Source: DASXTB01 sp036505615
GTDB taxonomy: Bacteria; Acidobacteriota; UBA6911; JACQSX01
DNA: 20,025 bases
Direction of reading: 5' to 3'
Assembly: GCA_036505615.1 (NCBI GenBank)
Contig: DASXTB010000170.1
Coordinates: forward strand, 1-20,025
Within the stretch, counting starts at the first letter, position 1. Each line of letters opens with the position of its first letter. Positions 1-7,228 of this stretch are shown here, one piece after another. The notes below the pieces were generated by a model, which was not told where the DNA came from, made no database searches, and saw only the letters and a program-made list of their open reading frames with translations. A program made the translations under genes and the position numbers.

Positions 1-708
1 CCCCTTGCAGTCTTTTAAATGAAACTCGATGATGCGATCGACGTATGTTTTGGTCAGTTCGACCGGATCGATTCCCGCCATGGTGATTTGGCCAGTGTCC
101 AGGACAAAGAAGACATGGCGCTGATCGGTTAGTTCCATTAGGCGGTCAATTTCACCCCGGTCCTGGAGCTGCGTCCAAAGATGCGCGTGCACGCCAAATT
201 TCAAGCCTTCATCGCTGATCCGTTTTCCCAAAGTGTTCATCGTCCTGGCCATTTGCTGCAGATCCGACTGAGTAGTGCCCTCCGGGCGGCGGCGGCCGGT
301 GTTGATTTTCAGATGGTCACAGCCGAAGCCTTTAATCCAGCGAACCAGCTTGAGATGTTCATCGATAATTTGTTGCGACTGTGAAGCATCTTCAAACTGC
401 ATTACCATCGGGCCGCCGTTGGAGACGGTCTCCAGCCGAAGGTGGAGGCCATCGAGGATTTGTTTGAGTGCCGCGGGTTTGTCCCAATAGGGAAGTACGT
501 AGTTGTAAAAGGTTTCGACGGCGTGATACCCGGCTTCCGATGCTTCGCGAAAGGAAAGGATCAAATCTTTTTCCCAGCCGCCCCGGGTGTTGGTGGTGAT
601 GCCGATTTGGAATTGGGATCTTTGCGAAGCGGCCGATAAAAGGCCGGCTTTCACGGCCAGGGGCAGGGCAGAAGCCAGTATCAGAAAATCGCGGCGAGTT
701 GTTTTCAT
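1..708 (-). CDS. Tat-exported sugar phosphate isomerase/epimerase-like TIM-barrel protein (3' end outside window)
   Basis: Reading the minus strand from the ATG at 708 gives 236 codons with no stop, so the gene continues past position 1. The N-terminus MKTTRRDFLILASALPL is a twin-arginine signal: TRRDFL followed by a hydrophobic stretch and an Ala-rich cleavage region near residues 24-28. The mature part has the pattern of the xylose isomerase-like TIM-barrel superfamily (sugar phosphate isomerases/epimerases, AP endonuclease 2 fold). Visible elements are an early GITTN strand, a strand ending HLKIN near residue 145, a GVHAH strand near residue 183, a VLDTGQ strand near 213 and a final EFHLKDCKG strand. 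His, Asp and Glu at strand ends are the usual metal ligands of the fold. The substrate cannot be told from sequence. Exported members are common in Acidobacteriota and Planctomycetota. It lies 127 bases downstream of the amidohydrolase gene on the same strand. The ribosome site before the ATG is weak. Confidence 0.85.
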   Translation of the reverse strand, partial: MKTTRRDFLILASALPLAVKAGLLSAASQRSQFQIGITTNTRGGWEKDLILSFREASEAGYHAVETFYNYVLPYWDKPAALKQILDGLHLRLETVSNGGPMVMQFEDASQSQQIIDEHLKLVRWIKGFGCDHLKINTGRRRPEGTTQSDLQQMARTMNTLGKRISDEGLKFGVHAHLWTQLQDRGEIDRLMELTDQRHVFFVLDTGQITMAGIDPVELTKTYVDRIIEFHLKDCKG

Positions 709-767
709 GTTCTCAGGGTATGCCCGGCCTCCAAAGCGTGGCCTAAACACTCAGGTTTGCGCAGATC

Positions 768-834
768 GTTGTGTCCGCTGTGTCCTTGGTGGTCATGCTT
801 TTTTGAACCACAGAGGACACAACGGACACAAAGG
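768..834. repeat. Imperfect inverted repeat built from 9-base GTGTCC-type units
   Basis: The left arm (768-794) and right arm (805-834) are reverse complements over about 27 bases with a few mismatches, separated by about 10 bases. Each arm is itself a run of degenerate 9-base units (GTGTCCGCT, GTGTCCTTG and so on). The element fills most of the 127-base gap between the two minus-strand genes and ends at the stop codon of the amidohydrolase gene. It could act as a stem-loop between the two genes on the transcript. No T-tract follows it, so I do not call a terminator. Confidence 0.65.
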
Positions 835-835
835 T

Positions 836-2206
836 TCAGTTCACTTCGCGGCCGCCGATCCACACTTGATTGATCTTGCGAGTGTTGCGGATGTCTTGCA
901 GCGGATCTCCGTCAAGCAGGATCAGATCGGCTCGCTTTCCTTTTTCTAAGGTTCCAAAATCGCGGGCGAGATGCAGGCATTGGGCGGCGTTTAACGTTGC
1001 CGCCTGCAGCGCCTGAGCGGGAGTCAAACCCGCCTTTGTCATCAGCTCCAATTCCCGATGCTCAAAGTAGCCTTGAAACCGCCCAGGCGGCCCGCTGTCG
1101 GTTCCAAACGCGACTTTCACTCCCGAATCCCAAAGCTTCTTCAAGTTCTTCTGCGCCATCTTGAGCTGGCCCCGGTAACGGGAAAACTCAGGATCCGCCT
1201 TCACCCTATTTCCATAAGCAGGATCCTTCAGCGTGCTGATGACCTCCGGCGTGACCCAGCGATTGAAGAAAGGATCTTCCAGAAACGCAGGAGGCTCGGC
1301 ATAAATGAACATCGATTCCTCGCGAACCAGCGTGGGTACGGTGAAGATTTGCCTTTCCTTGATCAGGCCAATCAACTCATCATCTACCTCGCGGTCCCGC
1401 ACGCTGTGCGCCAGACCATCCACGCCGGCGCGAACTAACCGCTTGGCATCTTGCAGGTAAAACATATGGGCCATGACGCGCAGGCTGTGCTTGTGAGCTT
1501 CGGCGATGATGGCTTCATAGAGCTCCGGCCGAATTTTCTGATAGTGTCCCCAGTGATCATCGACCCAGATCTTGACCATGTCGACTTCCTGTCGCGCCAG
1601 CTCGGCGATCTGTTGGCGGACTTCTTCGACAGTGTCTACTTCGCGCGGTACTCCGGCATTTCCCGGCAGTACTGCGGGATAACCGTTCTTGCTGGTGAAA
1701 CCACGGCCCGCCGTTAGCACCGTTGCCCGCGGCGGTTCGCCTGCTCTAGCCGGGCCTCGGATGTGAAACATGGGATCGAAGTCCGTACCCAGGCTCATCA
1801 CCGCGGTCACGCCGTAGCGCGCGTACAACTTCAATTGCGACAGAACGTTCTCAGCGCTGTAATTCTCACGCGACGATTTCAGTCCCTTGACCATTCCCAC
1901 ATGCCCATGCGCGTTGATCAGTCCCGGGATTACAGTTTTGCCCCGCGCCTGAATAATCCTCGCTCCTTTGGGAATAGAAACGGCGCCGCGCGCACCTACC
2001 GCGTAAATGCGCTCTCCGCGAATAATAAGAATCCCGTCTTTGAGAGCAACACGACCCGTGCCATCCCAAATCTGCGCGCCTTCAATGGCGACCGTTTCCC
2101 AGCTGACCTGCGGCGATGCGGACGTTTGAGAAGACATCCGGTGGAGAAGCGAGCCAAAGGAGAAACAGCAAACCAGTAACCAGAGACGAAATTTTCGGGG
2201 CGGCAT
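836..2206 (-). CDS. Exported amidohydrolase, imidazolonepropionase-like family
   Basis: This 456-residue metal-dependent hydrolase of the amidohydrolase superfamily has the usual full length. An N-terminal hydrophobic segment (residues 8-21, LWLLVCCFSFGSLL) is a probable signal peptide, so it likely acts in the periplasm. The metal site is visible in order: HGH at 100-102 after VIPGLINA, Lys212 in MVKIW (candidate carboxylated lysine or ligand position), His247 in MAHMF, His267 in GLAHS, and Asp370 in FGTDSG. The C-terminal beta-sandwich strand KRADLILLDGDPL and the N-terminal strand ending ARGKTVIPG are typical of the family. Known relatives act on cyclic amides, amino-acid amides and Xaa-Pro dipeptides, and the substrate here is open. 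No clear Shine-Dalgarno sequence precedes the ATG at 2206, so the exact start is less sure than the gene. The Tat-exported TIM-barrel gene follows on the same strand. Confidence 0.88.
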   Translation of the reverse strand: MPPRKFRLWLLVCCFSFGSLLHRMSSQTSASPQVSWETVAIEGAQIWDGTGRVALKDGILIIRGERIYAVGARGAVSIPKGARIIQARGKTVIPGLINAHGHVGMVKGLKSSRENYSAENVLSQLKLYARYGVTAVMSLGTDFDPMFHIRGPARAGEPPRATVLTAGRGFTSKNGYPAVLPGNAGVPREVDTVEEVRQQIAELARQEVDMVKIWVDDHWGHYQKIRPELYEAIIAEAHKHSLRVMAHMFYLQDAKRLVRAGVDGLAHSVRDREVDDELIGLIKERQIFTVPTLVREESMFIYAEPPAFLEDPFFNRWVTPEVISTLKDPAYGNRVKADPEFSRYRGQLKMAQKNLKKLWDSGVKVAFGTDSGPPGRFQGYFEHRELELMTKAGLTPAQALQAATLNAAQCLHLARDFGTLEKGKRADLILLDGDPLQDIRNTRKINQVWIGGREVN

Positions 2207-2311
2207 AAATGGTTTCTATCATCGACGATAAGGGAGAAATACGGAAATAAAAACTATCAATAGAATTGAAAAAAAAGATCGGAGTGGCTTGCTTCACTGC
2301 GAAGGAAAGGA

Positions 2312-2340
2312 TTGACAGTTCAAACCACCTCCTCTAGAGT
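2312..2340 (+). promoter_or_regulatory. Promoter-like site, first of a tandem pair
   Basis: TTGACA at 2312-2317 is a perfect sigma70-type -35 hexamer. It is followed after 17 bases by TAGAGT at 2335-2340, which matches the -10 consensus at 4 of 6 positions. It points to the gene at 2508. The start of the intergenic region (2207-2311), between this site and the divergent amidohydrolase gene, shows nothing else I can name. Hexamer matching alone is weak evidence, but duplication of the whole unit next door strengthens it. Confidence 0.45.
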
Positions 2341-2348
2341 TGTCCTCG

Positions 2349-2378
2349 TTGACAGGTCAGGCTACGCTGCTCTAGAGT
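2349..2378 (+). promoter_or_regulatory. Promoter-like site, second of a tandem pair, within a duplicated 22-base motif
   Basis: TTGACA at 2349-2354 is followed after 18 bases by TAGAGT at 2373-2378. The two promoter-like units are 37-38 bases apart. They carry a direct repeat of 22 bases (2332-2353 and 2370-2391) that agrees at 19 positions and begins CTCTAGAGTTGT. The second copy runs into TCGTTAAC, where the first runs into TCGTTGAC, so a third -35 may have decayed. A transcript from here would have a leader of roughly 120 bases before the ATG at 2508. The repeat may instead be an operator. Confidence 0.45.
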
Positions 2379-2507
2379 TGTAGTCGTTAACCACATTTGA
2401 ATTCTCAAGAACGGTAAGAACTGCGGCGCGTCTTTCAGGGCACGAGAAAGTTTTCTTCGTGTTAAGGAATGTCCAATCACTCACTAATCAAAAAGGAGGA
2501 AGTCACC

Positions 2508-3143
2508 ATGCTCAAGAAAGTTCTATTTCTAGTGCCTCTGCTTATGCTTTTGGCCGTGCCTCTAGCGTTCGGAGAGAAGCTGCTGGACCATAGCTTTAAT
2601 GTCGATCAACTTGTCCCGATCGATCCTACAACGATAGCTTGTAATCTCCCTGCTGGTATCATCGCTTGCGACATCCCCAACAACCCCAGCGGGAAATGTT
2701 ACAACTTGCGGTTGTTTGGGGACGTGCACGTTGTTATCGAAAAGACCACCAATTCGGAAGATGGTACCTGCAATGGTACTTGTAATTTTTCTTTTCGTGT
2801 CAACTACGAGAACATGCGCGGATTCAATCCGGTCACGGGAACCTCTTACCGGCTCCTGGGAGACTACTTTTTGTGGGTTCTCGACTCCAAGGATTGCAGC
2901 CTGGCCGCCCTTTTCAGCAAGGCGACCGGCAGTCTGTTTAACGTCCGCTTGATTGGCGCCGAGGGCGACCTGCTGGTGAAAGGGGAGTTCTTTTTGAGCC
3001 AAAGCAGCGTCCCTGGCCAGGGAGGAATTAAATTCGACAACTGGGTCAACTTAAGCTCTGTCTGCAAGGTTCCTGGAACACCGGTCGCCGCCGCTGCGGC
3101 CCGCTGTGAGCATGAACTGAACGACATTACGATTTTTAAGTAA
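2508..3143 (+). CDS. Small exported Cys-containing protein of unknown function
   Basis: The start at 2508 is chosen because AAGGAGG sits 8 bases upstream and the ATG opens a clean signal peptide: MLKK, then LFLVPLLMLLAVPLAFG, with cleavage likely near residue 22. An upstream in-frame start at 2469 would bury this signal. The 211-residue product is therefore exported. The mature part carries eight cysteines: AC, AC and KC near residues 40-60, the pair in GTCNGTC near residue 90, DC near 135, VC near 188 and RC near 200. It is otherwise beta-rich (LFGDVHVVIEK, FRVNYENM, NVRLIGAEGDLLVKGEF). The even cysteine number suggests disulfides formed in the periplasm or outside the cell. I do not recognise a family. 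The strong ribosome site and doubled promoter suggest high expression. Confidence 0.8.
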   Translation: MLKKVLFLVPLLMLLAVPLAFGEKLLDHSFNVDQLVPIDPTTIACNLPAGIIACDIPNNPSGKCYNLRLFGDVHVVIEKTTNSEDGTCNGTCNFSFRVNYENMRGFNPVTGTSYRLLGDYFLWVLDSKDCSLAALFSKATGSLFNVRLIGAEGDLLVKGEFFLSQSSVPGQGGIKFDNWVNLSSVCKVPGTPVAAAAARCEHELNDITIFK

Positions 3144-3218
3144 GGACAATTCCTCCAGGTCGAAGTCAGCCTGAGATCGCTTAAGATCTGGAGATTGAAA
3201 ACGATCCAGTTATCGGCT

Positions 3219-3487
3219 TGACCGGTATAGCCGGGGGCAGAGCCCGCTCAGGTGGGTGGAGCCCCCGGTTTGCGACATCCGATCAAGGTATGCACCCTGA
3301 AGGGGTGCGACACGAATCCCGGAAGTATTTTTTTGGGAGAAGACCGGCTCGTCGGGTCAATCATCTGGAAATTTTGTTGCACCCCTACAGGGTCCGCAGG
3401 TCGATATGGGGAGATCGACCGGGGGCGTCGCCCGTCTGAGGTGGGCTCTGTCCCCGGCTATACTCTTCGACCCCGCTGGGCGGGGTC
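3219..3487. repeat. Large palindromic intergenic element (MITE/REP-like)
   Basis: A left arm (about 3219-3312) and right arm (about 3375-3471) are reverse complements over nearly 95 bases, with the best agreement at the outer end (GTATAGCCGGGG, then CAGAGCCC) and at the inner end (ACCCTG, then AGGGGTGC and ACA). Each arm also folds on itself at the inner end (GCACCC pairing with GGGGTGC). A separate perfect 8-base-pair hairpin, GACCCCGC with loop TGG, lies at 3469-3487 just outside the right arm. This explains most of the 534-base gap between genes. The flanks 3144-3218 and 3488-3677 show nothing else beyond the ribosome site of the next gene. There is no ORF, so the element would have to be moved by a protein encoded elsewhere. 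Confidence 0.75.
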
Positions 3488-3677
3488 TAAACCGAACCAA
3501 ATCTTTGCGGCCGGCAAAGAATTTAACGGCATAAAAGTCTGCCGCTAAGTTCACCTAGTTCGCGGTTTTTGCCCTATCAGTTTTAGCATTTCTGAAAGGT
3601 TGTATTCAAAGGGCGCATGTAATAGATTGAAAAGAACACGTCACTCATCAAAATTGAAAAACTAAAGGAGAATCGAT

Positions 3678-5030
3678 ATGGGCGGATTCGCAAAATCGAT
3701 GATTAGTCTGCCATGGGCAATGTCAGCATTTGGCATCCAGCAGGTTGCGAACCTGATCACGCCGGGGGACGGAAAGCAACCCACTCGCAAAGTGGAAGAA
3801 TCGCTTTATTCCGTCACCCAGGCCACCCAGCAGCAATTTAACGATTTGGTCTGGGCTGCGTTCTATGTAGGCGATGAAGTACAGCGGGACATGGTGAATT
3901 TGATGTTCGACGTGCTGACGTTCAAAGCATTCAGTCCCAGCTACCTGCAGCGTCTCGGTTCCGATGTGGCCCAGCAATCGATGGAGACAATCAGAGTTCT
4001 CACGCCAGGTAAAAACAGCCAACTGGCCCGCCAACAACTGAGGAACAACTTGGAAGTTTATAACCTGGTCAAGCATGTGCGTGAGTTGCTCAATATTCCA
4101 ACGGAAGGTGAATTCGCGCTGAAGGAGCTGGTCGACAAGGCCTATGACCTGGGCGAGTATCCAGATCTCTGGGCGGTCGAAGGATTGGGCCATGAGTATG
4201 CGGACCATTTCAGGGGCGGGGGAGAACCGATCCGGAATATCCTTACCGATCAAAAAGCCAGCGTCCTGCCTGACAAGAGTCTTACCATGATGCACGCGGG
4301 CATCGGCTTGTCCTTTGCCTGGCACCTGCTGCCGACGGTCACGCCTTACAGCCCAGCTGCTAAAGTTCGTGAAATGCTTCAGGAGTTCATCACCCTTTGT
4401 AAAGAGAACTCCAGGAAGGGTTACACAGGAGCTGCCTACGAGTCTCTGGGGCTGGTCACACGCACCTGGCACTCGCAAATGGTCCCGACCATAGACAAGG
4501 AGTTGGGAGAAATCGCCCCCGAGCTTTTGGGCTATTTCTGGCACGGCGCGGGGCGAGCTCTTTACTTTCTGCCAATTTATATAGCTCCCGGTGTGATGTC
4601 GCCATGGAGAGCAGTGGACCGCGAGCCGCCGCACGAGTTGGGCCGGCTGAATGCGCGGGCGGGCCTGTCGTGGGCCACCACGGTTGTCAACGTGCGGCAC
4701 CCCGCGATTCTGGAGAACGTCATTCGATATCACGGCGATCAGCTTGACGAAAACGAGGCCTTCACCAACGGCGTGTGTTCTTCGCTGATCATGGCCTGGG
4801 ACATAACTCCGGGCGAGAGCTTCATTGCCGACTATACGAAACACCAGCCCGATGCGTCCGACCAGCAGGTAGTTGAACGTTGGAACAGACTGGTGAAGAA
4901 ACCTGTGGAGGACGCCATCCAGCGCTATCACCCGGTGCTGAAGGCACACGATCGTCTGGGAGAAGTCTTCCGCTATCAGCATTTGTCTGAGCTGGTCGAT
5001 CGCCTTGAGAAAGGGTCGCGGACAGCGTAA
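3678..5030 (+). CDS. Two-half internally repeated protein, resembling DUF1702; function unknown
   Basis: The ATG at 3678 is preceded by AAAGGAG at good distance. The 450-residue product has no signal peptide. An N-terminal part (1-150) is helical, with no family I can name. The rest is an internal duplication. Half one has EGLGHEYAD at 168-176, HAGIGLSFAW at 206-215 and GAAYESLGLVTRTW near 251-264. Half two has HGAGRALYF at 289-297, ARAGLSWATT at 326-335 and AFTNGVCSSLIMAW near 361-374. The first two blocks are 37-38 residues apart in both halves. This pattern of EGxG/DQGLGR, GxGLAxA and a third Gly-containing block recalls DUF1702, found beside enediyne and other biosynthetic genes and in unrelated settings; that assignment is from memory and tentative. 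The next gene starts 5 bases after the stop, so the two are surely co-transcribed and probably work together. A long antisense frame lies opposite and I reject it. Confidence 0.85.
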   Translation: MGGFAKSMISLPWAMSAFGIQQVANLITPGDGKQPTRKVEESLYSVTQATQQQFNDLVWAAFYVGDEVQRDMVNLMFDVLTFKAFSPSYLQRLGSDVAQQSMETIRVLTPGKNSQLARQQLRNNLEVYNLVKHVRELLNIPTEGEFALKELVDKAYDLGEYPDLWAVEGLGHEYADHFRGGGEPIRNILTDQKASVLPDKSLTMMHAGIGLSFAWHLLPTVTPYSPAAKVREMLQEFITLCKENSRKGYTGAAYESLGLVTRTWHSQMVPTIDKELGEIAPELLGYFWHGAGRALYFLPIYIAPGVMSPWRAVDREPPHELGRLNARAGLSWATTVVNVRHPAILENVIRYHGDQLDENEAFTNGVCSSLIMAWDITPGESFIADYTKHQPDASDQQVVERWNRLVKKPVEDAIQRYHPVLKAHDRLGEVFRYQHLSELVDRLEKGSRTA

Positions 5031-5035
5031 TTCCA

Positions 5036-7003
5036 ATGGCAGACTGGCTGGAATTCCTATCAACCATTCCGATTTTTAGCTTTTTCACCCGAGCCGAGCT
5101 CGAGGCAATACACAATATCCTTGCCGAGGTCTCGTACGAGAAGGACGAGACGATTTGTCGTATTGGAGATGAAGGAGATACCTTCTATGTAGTTCTGAGT
5201 GGAGAGCTCGAAGTCTGGGGCGGAAGCCACGGGGATCGATTGATCAACACCCTGGAGCCGCGCGACTTTTTCGGCGAGATGGCCATTCTTCAGGGAGGCA
5301 AGCGCACCGCCACGATCAAAGCTTCACGCCGCGCGCGTTTGTTGGCGTTGCAGAAGGCCGACTTTGAAAAGCTTTTCCTGAAGAACCCGAAAGCCATCGA
5401 GTATTTTGCCCGAGTCCTCTGCAAACGGCTGGCCAGCGTCACCAAAGGCGAAGACGCTCGCAAGGCGACAATGGTGATCAGCGTCGGCGGCCGTCCCGGC
5501 CTCAGAGGAAAAACGCTCGTGGCTTCGGCGCTGGCCGGAGTGCTGAAGGATTTGACCGGCGTGGATATCCTCTTGCTCAGGGCTCGCCCCGGTCACCAGG
5601 CGGAGCAGCCTCTGATCTCCGACCTTCTTTCCGACCAGTTGGAGATGGTTCCTGAGAAGGTGAAAGGCCAGTTGTCTGTGGATGAGTCAGGCGCGGCTCT
5701 GCTGGACATCGGAGTGAGTCTGGATAAACCGAAATCGTTCTATGGCGAGCGCGCTTCAAACCTGGTATCGAAGCTGACCACCCTCTTTCCATACATGGTA
5801 TTTGACCTGGGTTCGGAGCCCCAGGCCCTACTCGACTCCGTCGGCTCATTCTCAGACGTCTACATCGAAATTGTAGACGACGTGAATGGGCTGGCCCCAG
5901 CCGAGGCGAACTCCTCGATGAGGACATTCCGCGTAATTAACCTGTTCAACGAAACCTCCAAGCGAATTCCCATTTGCAGCTGCGAGCCGTTTGTGATCCC
6001 TGAAGATCCAAACTTGCCAAAAGAGGTTCCCACCGCGGCCAAGAGAATTCGTGAAAATGGCAGAACGCCGGTCGGGCTGCCGGTGCACAGATTGGCGCGC
6101 AAGCTTCTTCACTCGACGGTCGGTCTCGCCCTCGGTGGGGGGGCGGCCTTTGGTATCGCCCACCTCGGGGTCCTCAAAGTACTGGAAGATAATAAGATTC
6201 CGATCGACATCATCGCCGGATGCAGCCAGGGATCGATCATCGGCATCGGCTATGCGGCCGGCGTTTCAACCGATGAGATGATTTCCATCGCCAGGCGGTT
6301 GGGAAAAAAAAGCAATTTTTTCACAGCCATGGACTTGACCATCACCAAGCCCGGCATTCTCGGAGGTCGGCGCATCTTCGAAATCTTTTCCCCCATGCTG
6401 AAAGAGAAACAGACGTTCGAAGATCTTGTATTGCCATGCAAGACTATCGCGACCGACATAGAGACCGGTGAGCGGATAGCCATAGGCTCGGGGCGGCTCG
6501 ATGAAGCTTTTCGCGCCAGTTCTTCCGTGCCGATGGTCTTCGCTCCGTTCAAACAGGGTGAAAGAGCGCTGGTCGACGGCGGGGTGGCAGATCCCTGCCC
6601 GGCTCAGGTGGTGCAGCAGATGGGCGCCGATTTGTGCATCGCGGTCAACGTTGTTCCGCCGTTGAAGCGGGGCGTGGTGAACGTAGTGTCGAGTCTTTTC
6701 CGGAAGGTGAGCCGGTTAAATCCGCTCTCCTATCTCAGCTCCCAAGCGGACATGCCGATCCTGTTTGACATCGTGATGAACGCCATGCAGATACTGCAGT
6801 ACGAGCTGGGAAACTTTAAGGCGATCTCTGCCGATGTCCTGGTCAACCCCGACCTCTCTGATTTCACCTGGATCGAATATTACCGCCAGGCAGAGTTGAT
6901 CAAACGCGGAGCCGACGCGACCGAGCGCGCCCTTCCAGCCATTCAAAAGGCGCTCGACGAAAAGCTCGCCTCGTCCAGAAAGCGAGTGGCCCAGGCCGGT
7001 TAA
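5036..7003 (+). CDS. Cyclic-nucleotide-binding, ParA-like and patatin-like phospholipase fusion (NTE-type)
   Basis: This 655-residue protein has three parts. Residues 10-125 are a cNMP-binding domain: DEGDTFYVVLSGELEVWG, then FGEMA (Glu81) and KRTAT (Arg90). Glu81 and Arg90 are the residues that hold the cyclic phosphate and ribose in binding members. Residues 145-300 look like a degenerate ParA/MinD-type domain: GGRPGLRGKT at 151-160 recalls a P-loop but its first Gly is displaced, and YMVFDLGS at 253-260 recalls Walker B. Residues 362-600 are a patatin lipase: GGGAAFG at 367-373 (oxyanion hole), GCSQG with Ser397 as nucleophile, and DGG with Asp514 completing the dyad. Family members hydrolyse phospholipids or lysophospholipids. 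The layout suggests cNMP-controlled lipase activity at the cytoplasmic face of the membrane. It starts 5 bases after the preceding gene, with only a weak ribosome site, so translational coupling is likely. Confidence 0.92.
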   Translation: MADWLEFLSTIPIFSFFTRAELEAIHNILAEVSYEKDETICRIGDEGDTFYVVLSGELEVWGGSHGDRLINTLEPRDFFGEMAILQGGKRTATIKASRRARLLALQKADFEKLFLKNPKAIEYFARVLCKRLASVTKGEDARKATMVISVGGRPGLRGKTLVASALAGVLKDLTGVDILLLRARPGHQAEQPLISDLLSDQLEMVPEKVKGQLSVDESGAALLDIGVSLDKPKSFYGERASNLVSKLTTLFPYMVFDLGSEPQALLDSVGSFSDVYIEIVDDVNGLAPAEANSSMRTFRVINLFNETSKRIPICSCEPFVIPEDPNLPKEVPTAAKRIRENGRTPVGLPVHRLARKLLHSTVGLALGGGAAFGIAHLGVLKVLEDNKIPIDIIAGCSQGSIIGIGYAAGVSTDEMISIARRLGKKSNFFTAMDLTITKPGILGGRRIFEIFSPMLKEKQTFEDLVLPCKTIATDIETGERIAIGSGRLDEAFRASSSVPMVFAPFKQGERALVDGGVADPCPAQVVQQMGADLCIAVNVVPPLKRGVVNVVSSLFRKVSRLNPLSYLSSQADMPILFDIVMNAMQILQYELGNFKAISADVLVNPDLSDFTWIEYYRQAELIKRGADATERALPAIQKALDEKLASSRKRVAQAG

Positions 7004-7076
7004 ATGAGCCTGAAAGCTGGCCGCTTCAGCAGCCTTGCCTGCCTCCGGCGGGCGATGGACTTTCTATATTTGGGAG

Positions 7077-7165
7077 CGGAGAGACGGCCTGAGGGCCGTC
7101 TCAGCTTGGCTTCTCAGGGAATTTTACATTCTGTGAGTAGAGACGGCCCTCAGGCCGTCTCTCCG
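7077..7165. repeat. Two self-complementary hairpins forming a perfect 26-base inverted repeat between convergent genes
   Basis: The 26 bases at 7077-7102 recur exactly as the reverse complement at 7140-7165. The central 22 bases of each copy are themselves a hairpin: GAGACGGCC, a 4-base loop, GGCCGTCTC. The element lies between the convergent patatin and acetamidase genes. A T-tract (7173-7180) follows the second hairpin at a distance of about 11 bases, so termination of plus-strand transcripts is possible, although the tract is further from the stem than in a standard terminator. A fragment of the same motif (CGTCTCTCCG) appears again near 7213-7222, right before the stop codon of the minus-strand gene. 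This looks like a dispersed REP-type element. Confidence 0.75.
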
Positions 7166-7228
7166 ATCATCCTTTTTTTTCGCAAAATCGCCTCCTGTGG
7201 CGTTCTTGGGCCCGTCTCTCCGCAACGA

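Noticed and set aside
3469..3487. Perfect GACCCCGC hairpin as an intrinsic terminator
   Set aside because: It is not followed by a T-tract and lies over 300 bases from the upstream stop codon, beside the right arm of a repeat element.
3723..5063. Antisense open frame of 446 codons opposite the two-half protein gene
   Set aside because: The plus-strand frame has a good ribosome site, a meaningful internal duplication and a tight operon link. The antisense product is rich in His, Arg and Gln without domain pattern, as expected of a shadow frame in GC-rich DNA.
5036..7003. CBASS defence operon with a patatin effector
   Set aside because: No CD-NTase or ancillary CBASS gene is adjacent, and the sensor is a classical cNMP-binding domain as in NTE-type lipases.
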